Notes: generated by a model not told the origin, from the sequence alone. A stretch of DNA of 64,000 nt from Paracentrotus lividus (GCA_940671915.1 CALNVZ010000641.1:9179770-9243769); one strand, 5' to 3'. Numbered from the stretch's first letter, positions 35,702 to 47,853 are shown. Made by a program: numbers and translations.

Positions 35702-37372
35702 TATAAACCCCTCAAAAAAAGTTTCGCAAGTCGACTTTGGGCCATGATAACTTTTCAGGTACGCTTTAGTTATTCCTGATATGCATACCATTGGAAAGAT
35801 AATTTATTCCCCTTTTTATTGATATCCTACTTGTAATGATTATGTCTGCTTCAAAGCACAAAATATCAGAATATGGAGAAAAGTAAAAAGTCAATGTTGC
35901 AAAATGCATTTATGAAAGCGAAGTTCCGCAACTCGATTTAGGCCTGATAACTTAAGAGGAGTCCGGCTGAAATGAAAAGTTTTGAAAATTAAGATAAAAT
36001 TCATCAAGGACAACACAGAAAATTTCATCAAAATCGGATGAAAAATAACAAAGTTATGCATTTTTTAGGTTTTGATTTTTTTGTAAAAAACAGTTCTTGG
36101 CAATTGTCTCATTGTCTCATTTGAATATTTGAATATTCAAATGAGCAAACTGATGATGTCACAGTCCCCCTACTTCTGTGTATTTTATTATATGAAATCC
36201 TATTTATCTCATTTTTTCATATATTGCGTAAATAGAAAAATCTGTCCCTCATACTGAAATAAGTAAAAGCACTTGTGACCTTGAACATCTCACAAGGATT
36301 AATCCGTGTTTTTATGTCCTTGGGGCAGAAAAATCTTGATAATTGGTATTTCATACAATAAAATACAAGAAATAGGGGACTGAGACATCATCAGGTTGCC
36401 AATTTGAAAACTGTTTCCTACAAAATTCAAAACCTAAGAAAGTTCATAACTTTGCTATATCTTATCCGATCTTGATGAAATTTTCCAGTGTTGTGCTTTT
36501 TCGATTTTACCTTATTTTTCTTATAATGCAAACTCCAGCCCGGATGAGTCCTTTAAGGGTATTTTCTAATTGTTATTGAAATTGTAGACCATTGTCAAGA
36601 TAATTTTTTTTCTTTTCAATGACACCTAATTGTAACGATAGTGTTGTTCATGCATGCACAGTAGACCTGAATGTTAGGACAAGTCAGAAGTTAAATGTTG
36701 CAAATTGAATGCCTATTGTGAGTATTATTGTCTTGTTGCGGGTAATACAATGCATTTCGCAACTTTTCACTTTTTACTTTGCATTATATTCGTGAGTTAT
36801 GTGCATTCAAACATGATGTTACTATTTGCAAATAGGTATCAATAAAAAGAATAATAATGAACTTTTTAATGCTATAAAATTGACAATGATTAAATCCCCA
36901 CATTAAATGTATCAAGGTCAGAGTTGTGTTACAGAAATTTAAATTGAAAATTATCTTTCGCTTTGTCATGTATTCAAGTGGTATTCAGGGTTCTGTGGAC
37001 CCAGGCATGACATCACCATGACAAATAAGGTATCAATCAAGAGAGGAATAAATTCGCTTGACAATGGCATAAATCCATAAAAATTAGAAAATATCCTAGG
37101 TTATCAGGACCTAAAAGTCAAGTTGCAGAACTTCAGTGTGATCAATAAAAAGCATTTTACAACATTGACTTTTTACTTTCTCCATATTCTGATATTCTGT
37201 GCATGAAGCATGCGATACAATCATTACAAATAGGAGTATCCAAATAAATAAAGGGAATAAATTATCTTTCCAATGGTAGTGAATATCAGAGAATAACTAA
37301 AGCGTACCTGAAAAGTTATCATGGCCCAAAGTCTGACTTGCCGAAACTTTTGTCTTCGAAGCGTGGTTTATA
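35702..37372. mobile_element. Long-TIR element (host of a nested insertion)
   Basis: Ends TATAAACC at both sides. Arms beginning near AAAGTTTCGCAAGTCGACTT (35719) pair with those ending near 37345 for about 250 bp, through GGCCATGATAACTTTTCAGG and TCAATGTTGCAAAATGCATT. The pairing resumes past the nested element (GTATTTTCTAATTGTTATTG opposite the arm near 37080-37095). Total 1.67 kb, about 1.07 kb without the insertion. No ORF. The TA at each border suggests a TA target site. Confidence 0.87.
35956..36552. mobile_element. 597 bp TTAA-flanked element nested in 35702-37372
   Basis: Flanked by TTAA at 35952-35955 and 36553-36556. The ends GAGGAGTCCGGCTGAAATG and, on the complement, AGGACTCATCCGGGCTGG are related by small indels. 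The arms keep pairing further in through AAATTTCATCAAAATCGGAT, AACAAAGTTATG and TAGGTTTTGA. It interrupts the host arm: joining the flanks gives GATAAC-TTAA-GGGTATTTTCT, which matches the opposite host arm (GATAACCTAGGATATTTTCT). TTAA duplication is typical of piggyBac- and Kolobok-type elements. Confidence 0.88.
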
Positions 37373-37429
37373 TTGTTTTACATTTTTGGATAGTTATGAC
37401 CCTCTAGACAAGTTTCATTATCAGAAAGT

Positions 37430-37730
37430 ACAGGCATGGGTGAAGGAAATGTAAGAGTGAGGCAGAGAGACTAAATAGAGAGAGATAGGGAAGAGATAGA
37501 TAAAAAGCGACAGAAAGAGAGAGATAGGATGGAGGGTTATAGGGGTTAGAGGATGAATGTAATAACACCATGAGCATGATGAGAATAGTTAGGTAGACAA
37601 GGTAATGAAGATAGAGAGGGGGGTTGTGAATTGATAAATAGGATAATACCGTGGGACAAACTGGGAGAGAAAGAGAAGGAGCGGAGATCAAAGTGGTGAC
37701 AGATAATAAGAAGGAAGAGTTTAAAGAGAA
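37430..37730. repeat. Purine-rich GA low-complexity region
   Basis: Interrupted AGAGAG and GATAGA units. Long minus-strand Leu/Ser-rich frames here are translations of CT repeats. Confidence 0.7.
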
Positions 37731-38396
37731 AAGGAGATGGACGACTGTATGAAAATATGGAATAATAATTATTGGAAAAAGTAAGCCTAAAGTGCTACAT
37801 GGATAGACTTAAAACCAAAAGGATGTGCGATCAGGGAAGGAGCGAGGGATTCTTGTGAGTTGCGAGTTAAATTCAACTTGATCATGTATTCGTATTGTAC
37901 ATAAATTGGAAAGAAAGGCTAAATATAAATACGATAGAGAGAGAAACAAAGACGTAGTGCAAGGAAGGGTAAGAATTGAAATTAAGAGATGTGGGTCAGT
38001 GTGTGATTCTACCCACGAGACCCTTTGTAAGAAGTGTCCAGAATGCATAATGAAATGATTGTTTATAGATCGTCACTTCACATCTTGGCATTCTAGCTCA
38101 TCCTCTGTTTGACTGGCTTCCCTCTATGAAACGTCCCTTATGTCCAAACACTCTCACTGACCAAAATCCTAACGGTCTAACTCTAACCCTGCCAACGGGA
38201 GCCTAAATTATCCTCATTGACGGAATAATTACACAATGTCAGCAGAGGAAAAGTAAATGAATATCTAAAAACGTATTCATTGCTTATGGTTTAATGTGTA
38301 CGACGGAAAGTTTATATTTTATTCAAGATTCAGACTTTTGTTTGTTAATAAATAAACAGTTAATTTCTAAATTCAGTTGTTGGGAGACCCCGATTT

Positions 38397-38397
<1 letters not shown>

Positions 38398-38441
<44 letters not shown>
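38398..38441. repeat. (CT)n microsatellite
   Basis: About 20 uninterrupted CT units. Confidence 0.95.
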
Positions 38442-38443
<2 letters not shown>

Positions 38444-38794
38444 TCTGCTCAATACCATGACCCATATTTTCAAAGCATAGATTGAATAGAAAAGGAATAC
38501 AAAGTAACAGGGTGATTCGCTGCCATGATATTGACAAAGGTTTAATTTCCATCGAAAGATTCTGTGTTTCAGGGAGATAGATAAAGGTATGGTAAAATGT
38601 GACATGATGCGACCATACGCCTACGGACACGTATGTTATGATTGATTAGAATGTGTACCGCATAAACCATAAAAGTACGCCCTTTGTACAACGACACCTG
38701 ATGGAAAACAATAACTCTTACACTGAACACGACGACGGTTGGCATATATACTTGTAGTATATCATATCTATAGATATTAGTGTTTTCACTTTCG

Positions 38795-38930
38795 TCTTTA
38801 AAACAGAGGATTGCAGGTTCGAATCCCACTCCCGGTGTTAATTTTCGTTGACAAGAAATATCTCCACAGTGTACTGCACTTTACCCATATAAAGCAAATT
38901 GGACCTGGTAGGAAATTGTTTTCTTAATTT
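38795..38930 (+). repeat. tRNA-derived SINE fragment
   Basis: GGATTGCAGGTTCGAATCCCAC includes an exact pol III B box (GGTTCGAATCC). It is followed by GGTGTTAATTTTCGTTGACAAG, then GTACTGCACTTTACCCATAT and GGACCTGGTAGGA. The body looks like a family of marine deuterostome SINEs with a 'GCACT..ACCC....TACCTGGTAGG' tail (from memory). An A box is not certain, so the 5' head may be lost. Confidence 0.6.
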
Positions 38931-39849
38931 AAAAGCAGCATGGGTGATAAAGAAGTGCTAGGCTTCATATTTGCAACACTAAATAATTATTTACATTTGT
39001 ATTACACCTTATTGGTATTATTATTATTTTCAGTATTATAATTAATATTGCTATCATTATCATCATCATCATCATTTATCAAATTAAATGTTGGATGAAT
39101 ATATGAATTGCACGACTATTTCAATCGTAAGATTCATCCCTGTATCGATATAAGATTTCATTGTTTGGTGAAGCTAAACATATATTACAATAAGTTGTTC
39201 TTCAATGCAAGTAAAAACAATGTGAAATAAAACATGGCCTACAAGTACATGTATGTCTAAATTATACATACTTAGGTGTTTTTAGTTTTCATAAGGAATA
39301 AGAAATACAAATTGGAATCTGACAATTTTAGAGTAATCCATTTTCTTCCTTTAACTAAAGACTGCTTGTTTGATAGTTTTGTTTTAAACAACGGATTGAC
39401 GTGGGTGAAAAGACCTCCGGCAATACCTGCTCAACATGTAAACCAAATATCTTATTCTTGAGAATTTTCTATTATCCCTTTAGGAGAAATCATAGAAAAT
39501 AATCATACGCAGTAAGGTTAAAGATGCTATGTAAGCTCAAATATTCAAAGATAACGAAAGTTTATCGTCAATGTTATCCCGGAAACGAAAATGCATTTTT
39601 AATTATTTGCCACCATGAAAGATTAGATCACACTGAAGGTTATGCATGTATAGCCTACAACAAGGTTTGAATACTTTAAACTGTAATGGGCTCAGTATCA
39701 CGTATTTCCTGGGCCCATAAGTTAAACAAAAACACGAAAACAGTTAAGGTCTAAACATGCTTTTTTTTTTAATTCGCCAGATCACCCCCGCCCCGCATTT
39801 TTGCTGAAAATAAGAAGCCCTACCCTGTGAAATTGTGTGCGTAGTAGAA
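38931..39849. other. Unassigned sequence
   Basis: (ATC)n patch near 39055-39075. No gene or element recognised. Confidence 0.45.
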
Positions 39850-40217
39850 GTAGAGGCGGGTCCAAGGGGGGGGGGCGACGGGCCCGGTCCCCCCCCCCCA
39901 TCCCTAGCAAAAAAATTAAATTACAAAAAAAGGGGGAAAGAAAGAAAAAAAAGTAAAAATAGATGAGAGGGCCGATTGACCCCCACATACCCTATGGCTG
40001 ATACATGGTGACCTTTTTTGATGGGGAAGGCCAAAAAAATTAACCCCCACCCCTCCAACCCCGCCCCCCCCTTTATCCCGCCGCCAGCGTGACGTGAAAA
40101 AAAAGATGTACCTTTTCGCTCGCCCGGTTGTAACGGAAAAAAATTTGGGGTGTACCAAATCTTGAAATTCTGATTTTGCCCCCCCCCCTCCTAAATGAAA
40201 TCCTGGATCCGCCACTG
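39850..40217. mobile_element. GGCGGATCC-ended element (~365 bp)
   Basis: Left end GGCGGGTCCAAGG with a G tract, then CGACGGGCCCGG. Right end CCTGGATCCGCCACTG at about 40202-40217. The internal block GGGCCGATTGACCCC...GGCTGATACATGGTGACC (39969-40014) is collinear with 63812-63862. It is a small non-autonomous member of the family also seen at 49333-52925 and from 63702. No ORF. Confidence 0.75.
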
Positions 40218-40239
40218 AGTGGTAGTAGTAGTAGTAGTA

Positions 40240-40836
40240 CACTGTTAGAACGCGGTTAAAAAATTTCGCGGTTTAAAAAAATGTTGGTTTAGAAGTTAAA
40301 CGTTCTTGTTGAATATTTAAACATTGTTGTTTAAAACCGGAAAATCGAGGGGTTTTAGCCTTAAACAGGACCTGTTTTCAGACATATTACACTGTATTAA
40401 ACAGGTTTTTGTTTAAAGGCCGAGGCAAATGTCACGTGATAGTCATGAGCCAATGGCATCACTCGTTACATGCAAGGTAAAACATTTCAATCATGGCGAA
40501 AGACTTATGCCTCACACATTATCTTAGTGTATGTACACATGTGTTGGCTCAGTGGATAGAGCGTCTGCTTTATAAACGAAAGGCTGTGAGTTCGATACCC
40601 GGCCGCGTTAACCAAAAGTCGCAGCATTTTTATTTTTTGGGAGAAGCTTTAAACAATACTGTTGATAATTTAAACAACCATTAAACAACATGTTATTTAA
40701 ACTTTTAAACAACAAGAGTGTTAAAGTTTTAAAAGACTACAGGTTGTTAAATTTTCAAACAACGCTGTGCGATTCACCCGTTAACACGCAGTTGTTTAAG
40801 ATTTTAAACAACTTGTTTAATTTTTTTCTAACAGTG
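40240..40836 (+). mobile_element. 597 bp hAT-like element with iterated TTGTTTAAA
   Basis: TIRs CACTGTTAGAA (40240-40250) and TTCTAACAGTG (40826-40836) are perfect 11 bp inverted repeats. The flanking TAGTAGTA octamers (40232-40239, 40837-40844) fit the 8 bp target duplication of hAT elements, although the site lies in a TAG microsatellite, which weakens that point. TTTAAACAAC and variants recur many times, mostly in the right half. The left half holds TCACGTGA, GAGCCAATGG and CAATCATGGCGAA, also found inverted at 63450-63505. A tRNA-like segment lies at 40544-40606. Confidence 0.82.
40544..40606 (+). repeat. tRNA-like (SINE-head-like) segment with A and B boxes
   Basis: TGGCTCAGTGG (40545-40555) fits the pol III A box and GTTCGATAC (40590-40598) the B box, 35 bp apart. 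GCTC...GAGC can form a D stem, and TTTATAA could be an anticodon loop. The acceptor, T and anticodon stems do not pair fully, so this is not a functional tRNA gene. It lies inside the hAT-like element. Confidence 0.6.
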
Positions 40837-40844
40837 TAGTAGTA

Positions 40845-40868
40845 ATAGTAATTAGTAGTAGTAATAGC

Positions 40869-40938
<70 letters not shown>

Positions 40939-40940
40939 AC
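40845..40940. repeat. (TAG)n microsatellite
   Basis: About 25 TAG units with few interruptions. It continues the tract interrupted by the hAT-like element at 40240-40836, since the TAG repeat starts before it at about 40222. Confidence 0.95.
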
Positions 40941-42659
40941 AGAGATGATCTTACCAATTATTATAGAATATATTTTCAATGTGGTGATGCAGCATAATTC
41001 CTGTCTTCTTTTTTTTTAAGAGGATAAAACTTGGAGAAAAGTTTTATCCAAGCTACTATTATCAACCAAAAGCGATCAGCTCTTTAAAAAAAAATATAAT
41101 AATATCGTGACATTTCTTTTCATTCTTCTCCTCTTTATGCGGCCATCGATTTCAAACAGATATAACCTTTCTAACGCCCAAGTCGATTTGGCACCATTTT
41201 GAATTAAACACCTCTGTTAAACATTCCCCTACTCGCAATAAGATGTGAAGGTCACAATGAATATTCCTAATGTCGCTTGACTTGTTGAAACCAAGACAAA
41301 TCCAATCGGAATTAGTAATAAAGGTCCGCAGCATGAACAAATTGGGTCTTCACTTAAACTGGATCGGCTACAGATATCATCGTACACACCAGCTCTGTGG
41401 GAAGCAAGTGATATATATGTGAACCCAATGAACCCTAATCTAAGTCCAGTTTATAACAGACCCATTGACCACTCCCTGCTGTTAGACCTATTTTGACAAA
41501 TTCATGTCATTTAATAATTATTTGAGAAAAGTACAACAAACAGAGCTCCCCAATAAGAAAGCAATAAAAAAGCAATTCTATGAATGAGGTTAATGTCAAT
41601 ATCTAGAGAGGCTATTTCAATCGCAACACTGGCAGTCATCAGTGAGAAAAAAAAACAAAAAAAAAAAGAATGTTACTTGCAGTGTGTCCTCGGGCGGTTA
41701 TTTTAAACGCTACTGGAAAAACTGCCAATTGGAGGTAAACAAATTTATTGTTTTGTTTTTTTCTTTAACCTTTTTATCTCTTTATGGGGGATGGGGCGGG
41801 ATTTTTGTTTGTGATGTAATGATAACATTATTATTATTATAAATCGAAGCAGTTTTTATGGCACATGACCTGTGTTTTATTTCAGAGATTTGTTTTTCTG
41901 TTTTTGAAGGAGCTCCAAACGTCACCCACGTAATTATTTATGTAAAATATTTGGATAGCATTTTTTTTTGTAGACAAATCAGGTACATTCTGAACAATGG
42001 TCTAATATCATTAACTGAAATTTCATCAAATGTACACTAAGTCCCATCTGGAATATAGTTAGCACAGGCTTAACTATTGCCAAAAAGCAAGAGATATTCA
42101 TTCGACCCGATCTATTCGAAAAATATGTAGCTTTGAACATCTAATATAAAAAATGTATATGCATAATTATGATTAATAGTTAAATATTGTTTATAAGAAT
42201 GGCAATCATGAAGCTTGGTATGCTAAAACGAGCAGAAATCATTGCAAATGCTTGACACGTTCATAATAGAAGCTCAAGTTTGAAACCAATAGAGTCAGTT
42301 TCGACATGAGTGGGCGCTATATCGATTTGTTTTTTAAATGAGCCCGTCTTGGCTAGAAAATACAATGTCCTTATGTTCCACCTAACTACATACCAACTGA
42401 AATTCATTCTGATTTTTTTACGATTTTATCTAACTTCAACATTAACACACAATCTCTATGAGAACATAATTACATGTGTGGGCCCTACAATTCGTAAATT
42501 AAAGTGAATTAAGTGATTACGTAATATGATAGAAAAAGACACCTGATGTTCGTGATTGGCCTAGGTTTATTGACACTTCAAAGCATTTGAACTGAGTAAA
42601 TTGGTGGGTTTATATATTATCTGTCATTTTACTTGGTAACATGATCCAAACACGTTTTA
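40941..42659. other. Unassigned sequence
   Basis: No repeat ends, RNA gene or coding exon recognised. Reading frames of 60-66 codons look like chance. Confidence 0.5.
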
Positions 42660-42669
42660 TTCCATACAC

Positions 42670-43074
42670 GGAAATATCAAATGGTTAAGTTGGTGCAAAC
42701 TGAAAAGATCGTGGGTTCGATTCGAACCCGGGCGGATGACTGAAACCTGCGTTGTGTGTTATCGTTCCCCTCTCCCGTTTCATAGACGCAGGCTATGTTA
42801 CAGTGCAAAACACTCCGTCCCTCGAATATGACGTTAAATAGAGGTCCCGTGTAAAGGAGAGTCATAACCTTTGCACTTTAAAGATCCCACTGCACTATTC
42901 ATATAAGAGTAGGGAGAAACCCCGGTGTAGTGGTACCCTGCATACCCCCAATCAGATATATTGGGAGGAGAGACCTTCGGGTTACATTGATTCAGTTCGC
43001 TTGTCGCCTTCCATGGCACAGGTGACGCCAAAAAATGAATTATAATAATAGTAATAATAATAAAAATAATAATA
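42670..43074 (+). repeat. tRNA-derived SINE with (ATA)n tail
   Basis: Pol III A box TGGTTAAGTTG (42682-42692) and B box GTTCGATTC (about 42715-42723) head the element. The body has GTAAAGGAGAGTCATAACCT, TTTGCACTTTAAAGATCCCA, GAGTAGGGAGAAACCCCGGT and CTTGTCGCCTTCCATGGCAC. The tail is AATGAATTATAATAATAGTAATAATA, as in SINEs mobilised by CR1/L2-type LINEs. It appears full length. The foldback element at 43075 sits in its tail. Confidence 0.88.
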
Positions 43075-44075
43075 CACTGTTCGTCATAAAGGTGGAATAT
43101 TTATTTCTGGCTCAAGCGACATTATGTTGCTCCGTTATTAATTTCTTGAATGTGTTTGTCACCGCTTTCACTTTCTGGAATCCTGGGTATATCTTGGACG
43201 CTCCCTCAACCCTTCCCGGGGATTTTTCTTCAAAAAAGTTTGTCACCCCCAAAAGATGGCCATTTTCGTCATTTTTTCTTATTTTGTGGGCTCTTTTTTT
43301 GTTCACGCGACCCACCAAGGCCCCCTCAGTCCTACCCCAAGGAAACACGTCTGAGGTGGAGATCTGTTATTGTTCTTTAAATTAAATCTAGATTTGTGGT
43401 TACAGGCTCGACTCTTTTGTCTAGGGGAGGGGTCAAAATTTATTTTGATTGGGGTTCAACATTCATTTTATTCACTTTTACACCATGGAAATTTCTATCT
43501 TCCCTAAATTGTATTGTAAAATCTCAACCAAACATAGATCAAAATAAAATATTATCAATAATGATTATTTACAGCCTTGTCATCAAGGCTAAACAAAATT
43601 AAAGGGGAAAATTATGATATTTAAGGGTTAAAGGTGGTTTTCATTTCTTTTGTTTTCAGCATAACGATGGAATAAAATATTCCGAATTTTCACCAATCTC
43701 GTTTTTTACTTCAACCCCTCCCCTAGACAAGAGACCTAAGCCTGCCCTCAGAAATATAGATTTAACTTAAAGAACAATATAAAACGTTACATGCCAGTCG
43801 CGTTTCTTGGGGGTAGGACTGAGGGGGGCTTGATTGGCCGGGAAAACAAAAAGGGGCCCCAAAATGAGAAAAAATGACAAAAATGGGCATCACGGGGGTT
43901 GACAAAACTTTTTTGGAAAAAGGTCCACGTGAAGGGTTGGGAAAATGTCCAAGATATAGCCAGGGTCCCAAAAAGTAAAAGCAGGGACAAACATATTCAA
44001 GAAATGAAAGTCAGAGGAAAATCATGTCGCTATAATAGCGGCAAAAAAAATATTCCACCTTTATGACGGACAGTG
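43075..44075. mobile_element. 1001 bp foldback element inserted at TA
   Basis: Ends CACTGTTCGTCATAAAGGTG and the complement CACCTTTATGACGGACAGTG, each flanked by TA. Arms of roughly 390 bp (43075-43470 and 43690-44075) pair through TGTTTGTC.CCGCTTTCACTT, ATATCTTGGAC, GGCCATTTT and TTGTCTAGGGGAGGGGT. Short frames inside (43035-43385, 43112-43348, 43762-43990) are readings of the arms and not a transposase. It is non-autonomous, probably Tc1/mariner-related by its TA site. Confidence 0.9.
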
Positions 44076-44162
44076 TAGTAATACATGATTTGTTTAAATG
44101 TATTTGCAGCAGTCAAACATAAAGGGGGCGAGATAAGATTGTTTTAATTGTGTGTTTTATTT

Positions 44163-44164
44163 AT

Positions 44165-44220
<56 letters not shown>

Positions 44221-44253
44221 ATATATATAATATATTATTATATATATATATTG
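44163..44253. repeat. (AT)n microsatellite
   Basis: Long TA run with a few breaks. Confidence 0.95.
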
Positions 44254-44619
44254 TCTTTGTGCATTTTTATTTCAAGTTGCAATTGTTGCAATTCATATTG
44301 GCCTGTCAAAATTAAGCAATTAAAAAAGGAATGAGAAATTATACCTTACGGTAACTCACCATAATTACAGTTAGTGAATTGAATCATGATTTTGTTTTCA
44401 TGATGGTGTTAGTGTGCTTTTTTCGGGGGGGGGGGGTGGGCGGGGGATGACAGGTCATAATCAAAATTGTGTAAAGTCCTATTCATAATAAATTTTTTTC
44501 GAAATTAATACGTTATATACATAGCAAAATGCAGTGCATCTCAAGGAAAATATGTCACAAAGAAAGATACATTTAATATTTAACCTTATATACAAATTTT
44601 TAAATGACGAGCTTGAGAC

Positions 44620-44657
<38 letters not shown>

Positions 44658-45845
44658 ATAAATTTGACATTATTATGGGATAGAAGGAGAAAAAAATGAG
44701 TTTCTATAGCGTAGCCTACTTATTCAATTAAAACAGAACAAATGTGTTAGTCCTGATGTATATTTTCTATCTCTCACGAATATATTTGCAGGAGAAAAAT
44801 AAACAACAATTTTGCTATTTCATACGGAGCATTTTGCACTCTGCTGACAGCATTTTGCTATAAAATACAGATATTTCTAACAATTTATTCATATTGGATG
44901 AACTGTTGCGACTTCTATCCCATCATGAACTAGGTAAAAGGATTTCAAAGGTGTAGATTGCCTGTTCTCTTCCATGGAATTAATTTCATAACTTTCGTCC
45001 TTTGACTAGCCTTGCCTGAGGTCGCAGAGAAAGGTAATTCCATGGGCCCATAACGATGTTAGGGTGTGAGGAGTATCAGGTGTGCTCTGGGTTTACCTTT
45101 TTTAGTCATCTTTATAGCCGTTAGAGCCTGATGAATCCTTGGTTTAGTAATATTGAATTACTCTCAGAAAATTCGAACCGATCTGACCCATTTGAGATAA
45201 ACTAAAATTAGATTCATGAAAAATACTCCATGTATTTTGGATTTACCTTGGTTTATCCATATAGACACAGACAACACTCTTCACAAAATCATCCACTGTC
45301 TCATCTACGTATTGCAGTGGCTGATCCAGGAATGCAATACTTACATGTATATTACGCGCACAAGCTTATTGAACAATGTCCATTGAATTTTTTGCATTGC
45401 CCACTTTTCATGAAATCACGAAAGACTTTCATTTTAGTGGAGTAGACAAATTATTTAAATGTTATTTTTGTCACAATCAAAGCAATTTTGACGTAAAGAA
45501 TATTTTCATCATCAAACTGCCCACTTTGGTAAACGACACACAAATAGTCTGTGCGGGGATTTACTATTGAGTTTAATATGTATTCCATATAAGGCTAAAA
45601 ATTATCAAAGTTAATTATGGTATAAATAAGCTACAAAATAAAAAAAACAAACAAACAAACAAACAAACAAACAACCAAACAAACAATAACAAAAACAATC
45701 TATAAAAAAAATCTATATTTAAAAAAAGTCACACATAAACATCAATATGATGCAAAGAACAAACAATTTATTTATTTCATAATCCTCTTACTTAAAAAAT
45801 GTTGATTCTTTAAAGCCTTCCATTAATGCAATGTAAATACCTGCT
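44254..45845. other. Unassigned; poly-T at 44621-44656, (CAAA)n at 45648-45690
   Basis: A G tract lies at 44425-44437. No gene or element ends recognised. Confidence 0.5.
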
Positions 45846-46056
45846 GAATTCCTGTACAGCCCCATTTTCTTGTCTATGTGTCCTTTACATAAGTTGGCAG
45901 TGCTCATTTAAGCATGACTTACATTTAAACTATTAGGTGTCATAATAATGTTGAGGATACTTGTATGAGCTTTCTATACTTATAAACCTTTTCCCTAAAG
46001 TCCATATATATATTATTTGGTAGCGATTCTAACAAAGTTGTTTGGGGACGCACTCT
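45846..46056 (+). repeat. Decayed half-copy of the 60560-62896 host element
   Basis: Collinear with the right arm at 61035-61104 plus 62763-62896: GAATTCCTG, TGTGTCCTTTACA, TTGAGGATA..TATGAGCTTT, TATAAACCTTTTCCC and GGGGACGCACT. It is clearly diverged. The 1.66 kb insertion present at 61105-62762 is absent here, so this copy shows the empty site. Confidence 0.8.
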
Positions 46057-47206
46057 ATATGTCCCCATTCGTCATGCATTAATCAAGCTAAATGCATGAT
46101 ATTCTTTCTGAGGTAGATGAAAACATTCTTAATACGATCAAGAGGTAATATCATTATAATCCGTATTAACCAAAATGATGCTAAAGGCGACAAAATCTCT
46201 TCTGAGTTATGAAATTATACGCTGATCTATTTGGGAGAAATTTATTAAATCTTGAAACGTGTCTGACAGGTATATATAAATTAGTTTTGCAGTTTTATAG
46301 CAATGATGCCCGGGAGGTTGTTGCGCTCCTCATCCAGTGTACGTTTTGACTGATAAAAGCACATACGATACCTTAATAAATTCCTTACTATTTATCTCTG
46401 TTTATTGGGGGTTTTGTTTGTATCTGCCTTTAAAAACAATGTTTTTTGCTTGAACATACCAACAAATAACGGACATACATGTTATAAAATTACGTCAACA
46501 CCAGTTGACCAAAACGAATCAACCAAAAAGTAAATAAATAAATAAAAAAAATTTTAAAAAATCGTAAATGCTTTGCAAAAATGTTATATTCATGCGCTTG
46601 TTTCGTATACAATTCTGCTCATAAATATAGGAATTATGAATGACACATACGACTATTGACCTCTACGTCTTTCCATTAAACAAATTAAAACTTTTAACTG
46701 GCCTAAATCATGTATTGTCCTACTATATTTCGTCGCAAAAGGCTACCCTTAGACATTTCATGTTAAGAAACGGCGCCACTGCAGGAGACATTATTTCGAG
46801 ATTCATTCCATTTTTAATCGCCCCTCTCATTTCAATTAAATATCATCATTTGGCAATCGTTATCCTGCCGTGCCTGATTAGAGTCAATGTTAAAGGAGAA
46901 TAATTGCCATCTTATATCAGTACTATTTTCTCTCGCTCATCCATAAAGATTAATTCATTACGGACATGGTTCAATTCGTATCTTTATCGCATGTCTAGAA
47001 TCTGAATAACAGTATCATTAATCACTTTAGACATGCATTCAAATATCTCTCTACTTTCTCTATCTATCTCTCTCACACACATAAACACACACACACACAC
47101 ACAAATACAAACACATTTTGTATGCTATTTTAGTTCATGGAATCTTGTTTTCGAATATGAAAATACATATTCCAATCTCTTCTGTTATTACTTACATGTT
47201 TAATGT
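46057..47206. other. Unassigned; CA microsatellite near 47075-47102
   Basis: One 87-codon frame at 46640-46903 has no recognisable domain. Nothing else seen. Confidence 0.45.
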
Positions 47207-47290
47207 GGCATGTAGTAGTTTATATACGAACATATGCCATGTAGTAGTTTATATGCAAACATATGGCATGTAGTAGTTTATATGCGAACG
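47207..47290 (+). repeat. 29 bp minisatellite, three units
   Basis: GTAGTAGTTTATAT starts at 47212, 47241 and 47270. Units read about GTAGTAGTTTATATGCGAAC plus ATATGGCAT. Confidence 0.92.
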
Positions 47291-47450
47291 AACAAATTTT
47301 CCATTGTACTCAGCTTTGGACGTAATAAACAAATGAAATGAAATGAAATGAAATGATTCATGCTACCTTGATTGGACCTTCTCCAAATCTCACCCCACAT
47401 GCACCCTCTTACTCCCTTCCTTTCTCTTATAATTATACTTGATCTCAAAA

Positions 47451-47808
47451 TCTCATTCTCTCTCACTCTCTCTCTCTCTCTCATCCCCCTCTCTTATTTT
47501 CTCTCTAACTTATTTATCTCGTGTTATTGACATTTCTTTAGTCTTTCACTCTCTCTTAATTTATCTCTTACTTTATTTTTCTCGTCTCATTGATTTATCT
47601 TTTCAGGCTCCAAAGTCTGTCTCGCTCTCACCTTTTCCTTTCTGTCGTTCCCCTTCAGTCCTTTTGTGCCATTCTCCATCAGCACATTTTGAAGAAATGG
47701 TGTTTTGGAGCCAGGAAGCTCTCTCTCTCTCTCTCCTTTGCTTTATATATTTCTCTTTCTTTTCTCTCTAACTTTATTTATCTCGTGTTATTATTCTTTC
47801 TTCAGTCT

Positions 47809-47853
<45 letters not shown>

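Noticed and set aside
40544-40606. Functional tRNA gene
   Set aside because: Only the A and B boxes and a D stem fit; acceptor, anticodon and T stems do not pair properly.
40755-40979. Poly-threonine protein
   Set aside because: Translation of the (TAG)n microsatellite on the minus strand.
43035-43990. Protein-coding gene in the 43 kb foldback
   Set aside because: The frames are readings of the two paired arms on opposite strands, not a transposase.
46640-46903. 87-codon frame as a host gene
   Set aside because: No recognisable domain, no flanking splice or promoter signals, and composition typical of AT-rich background.
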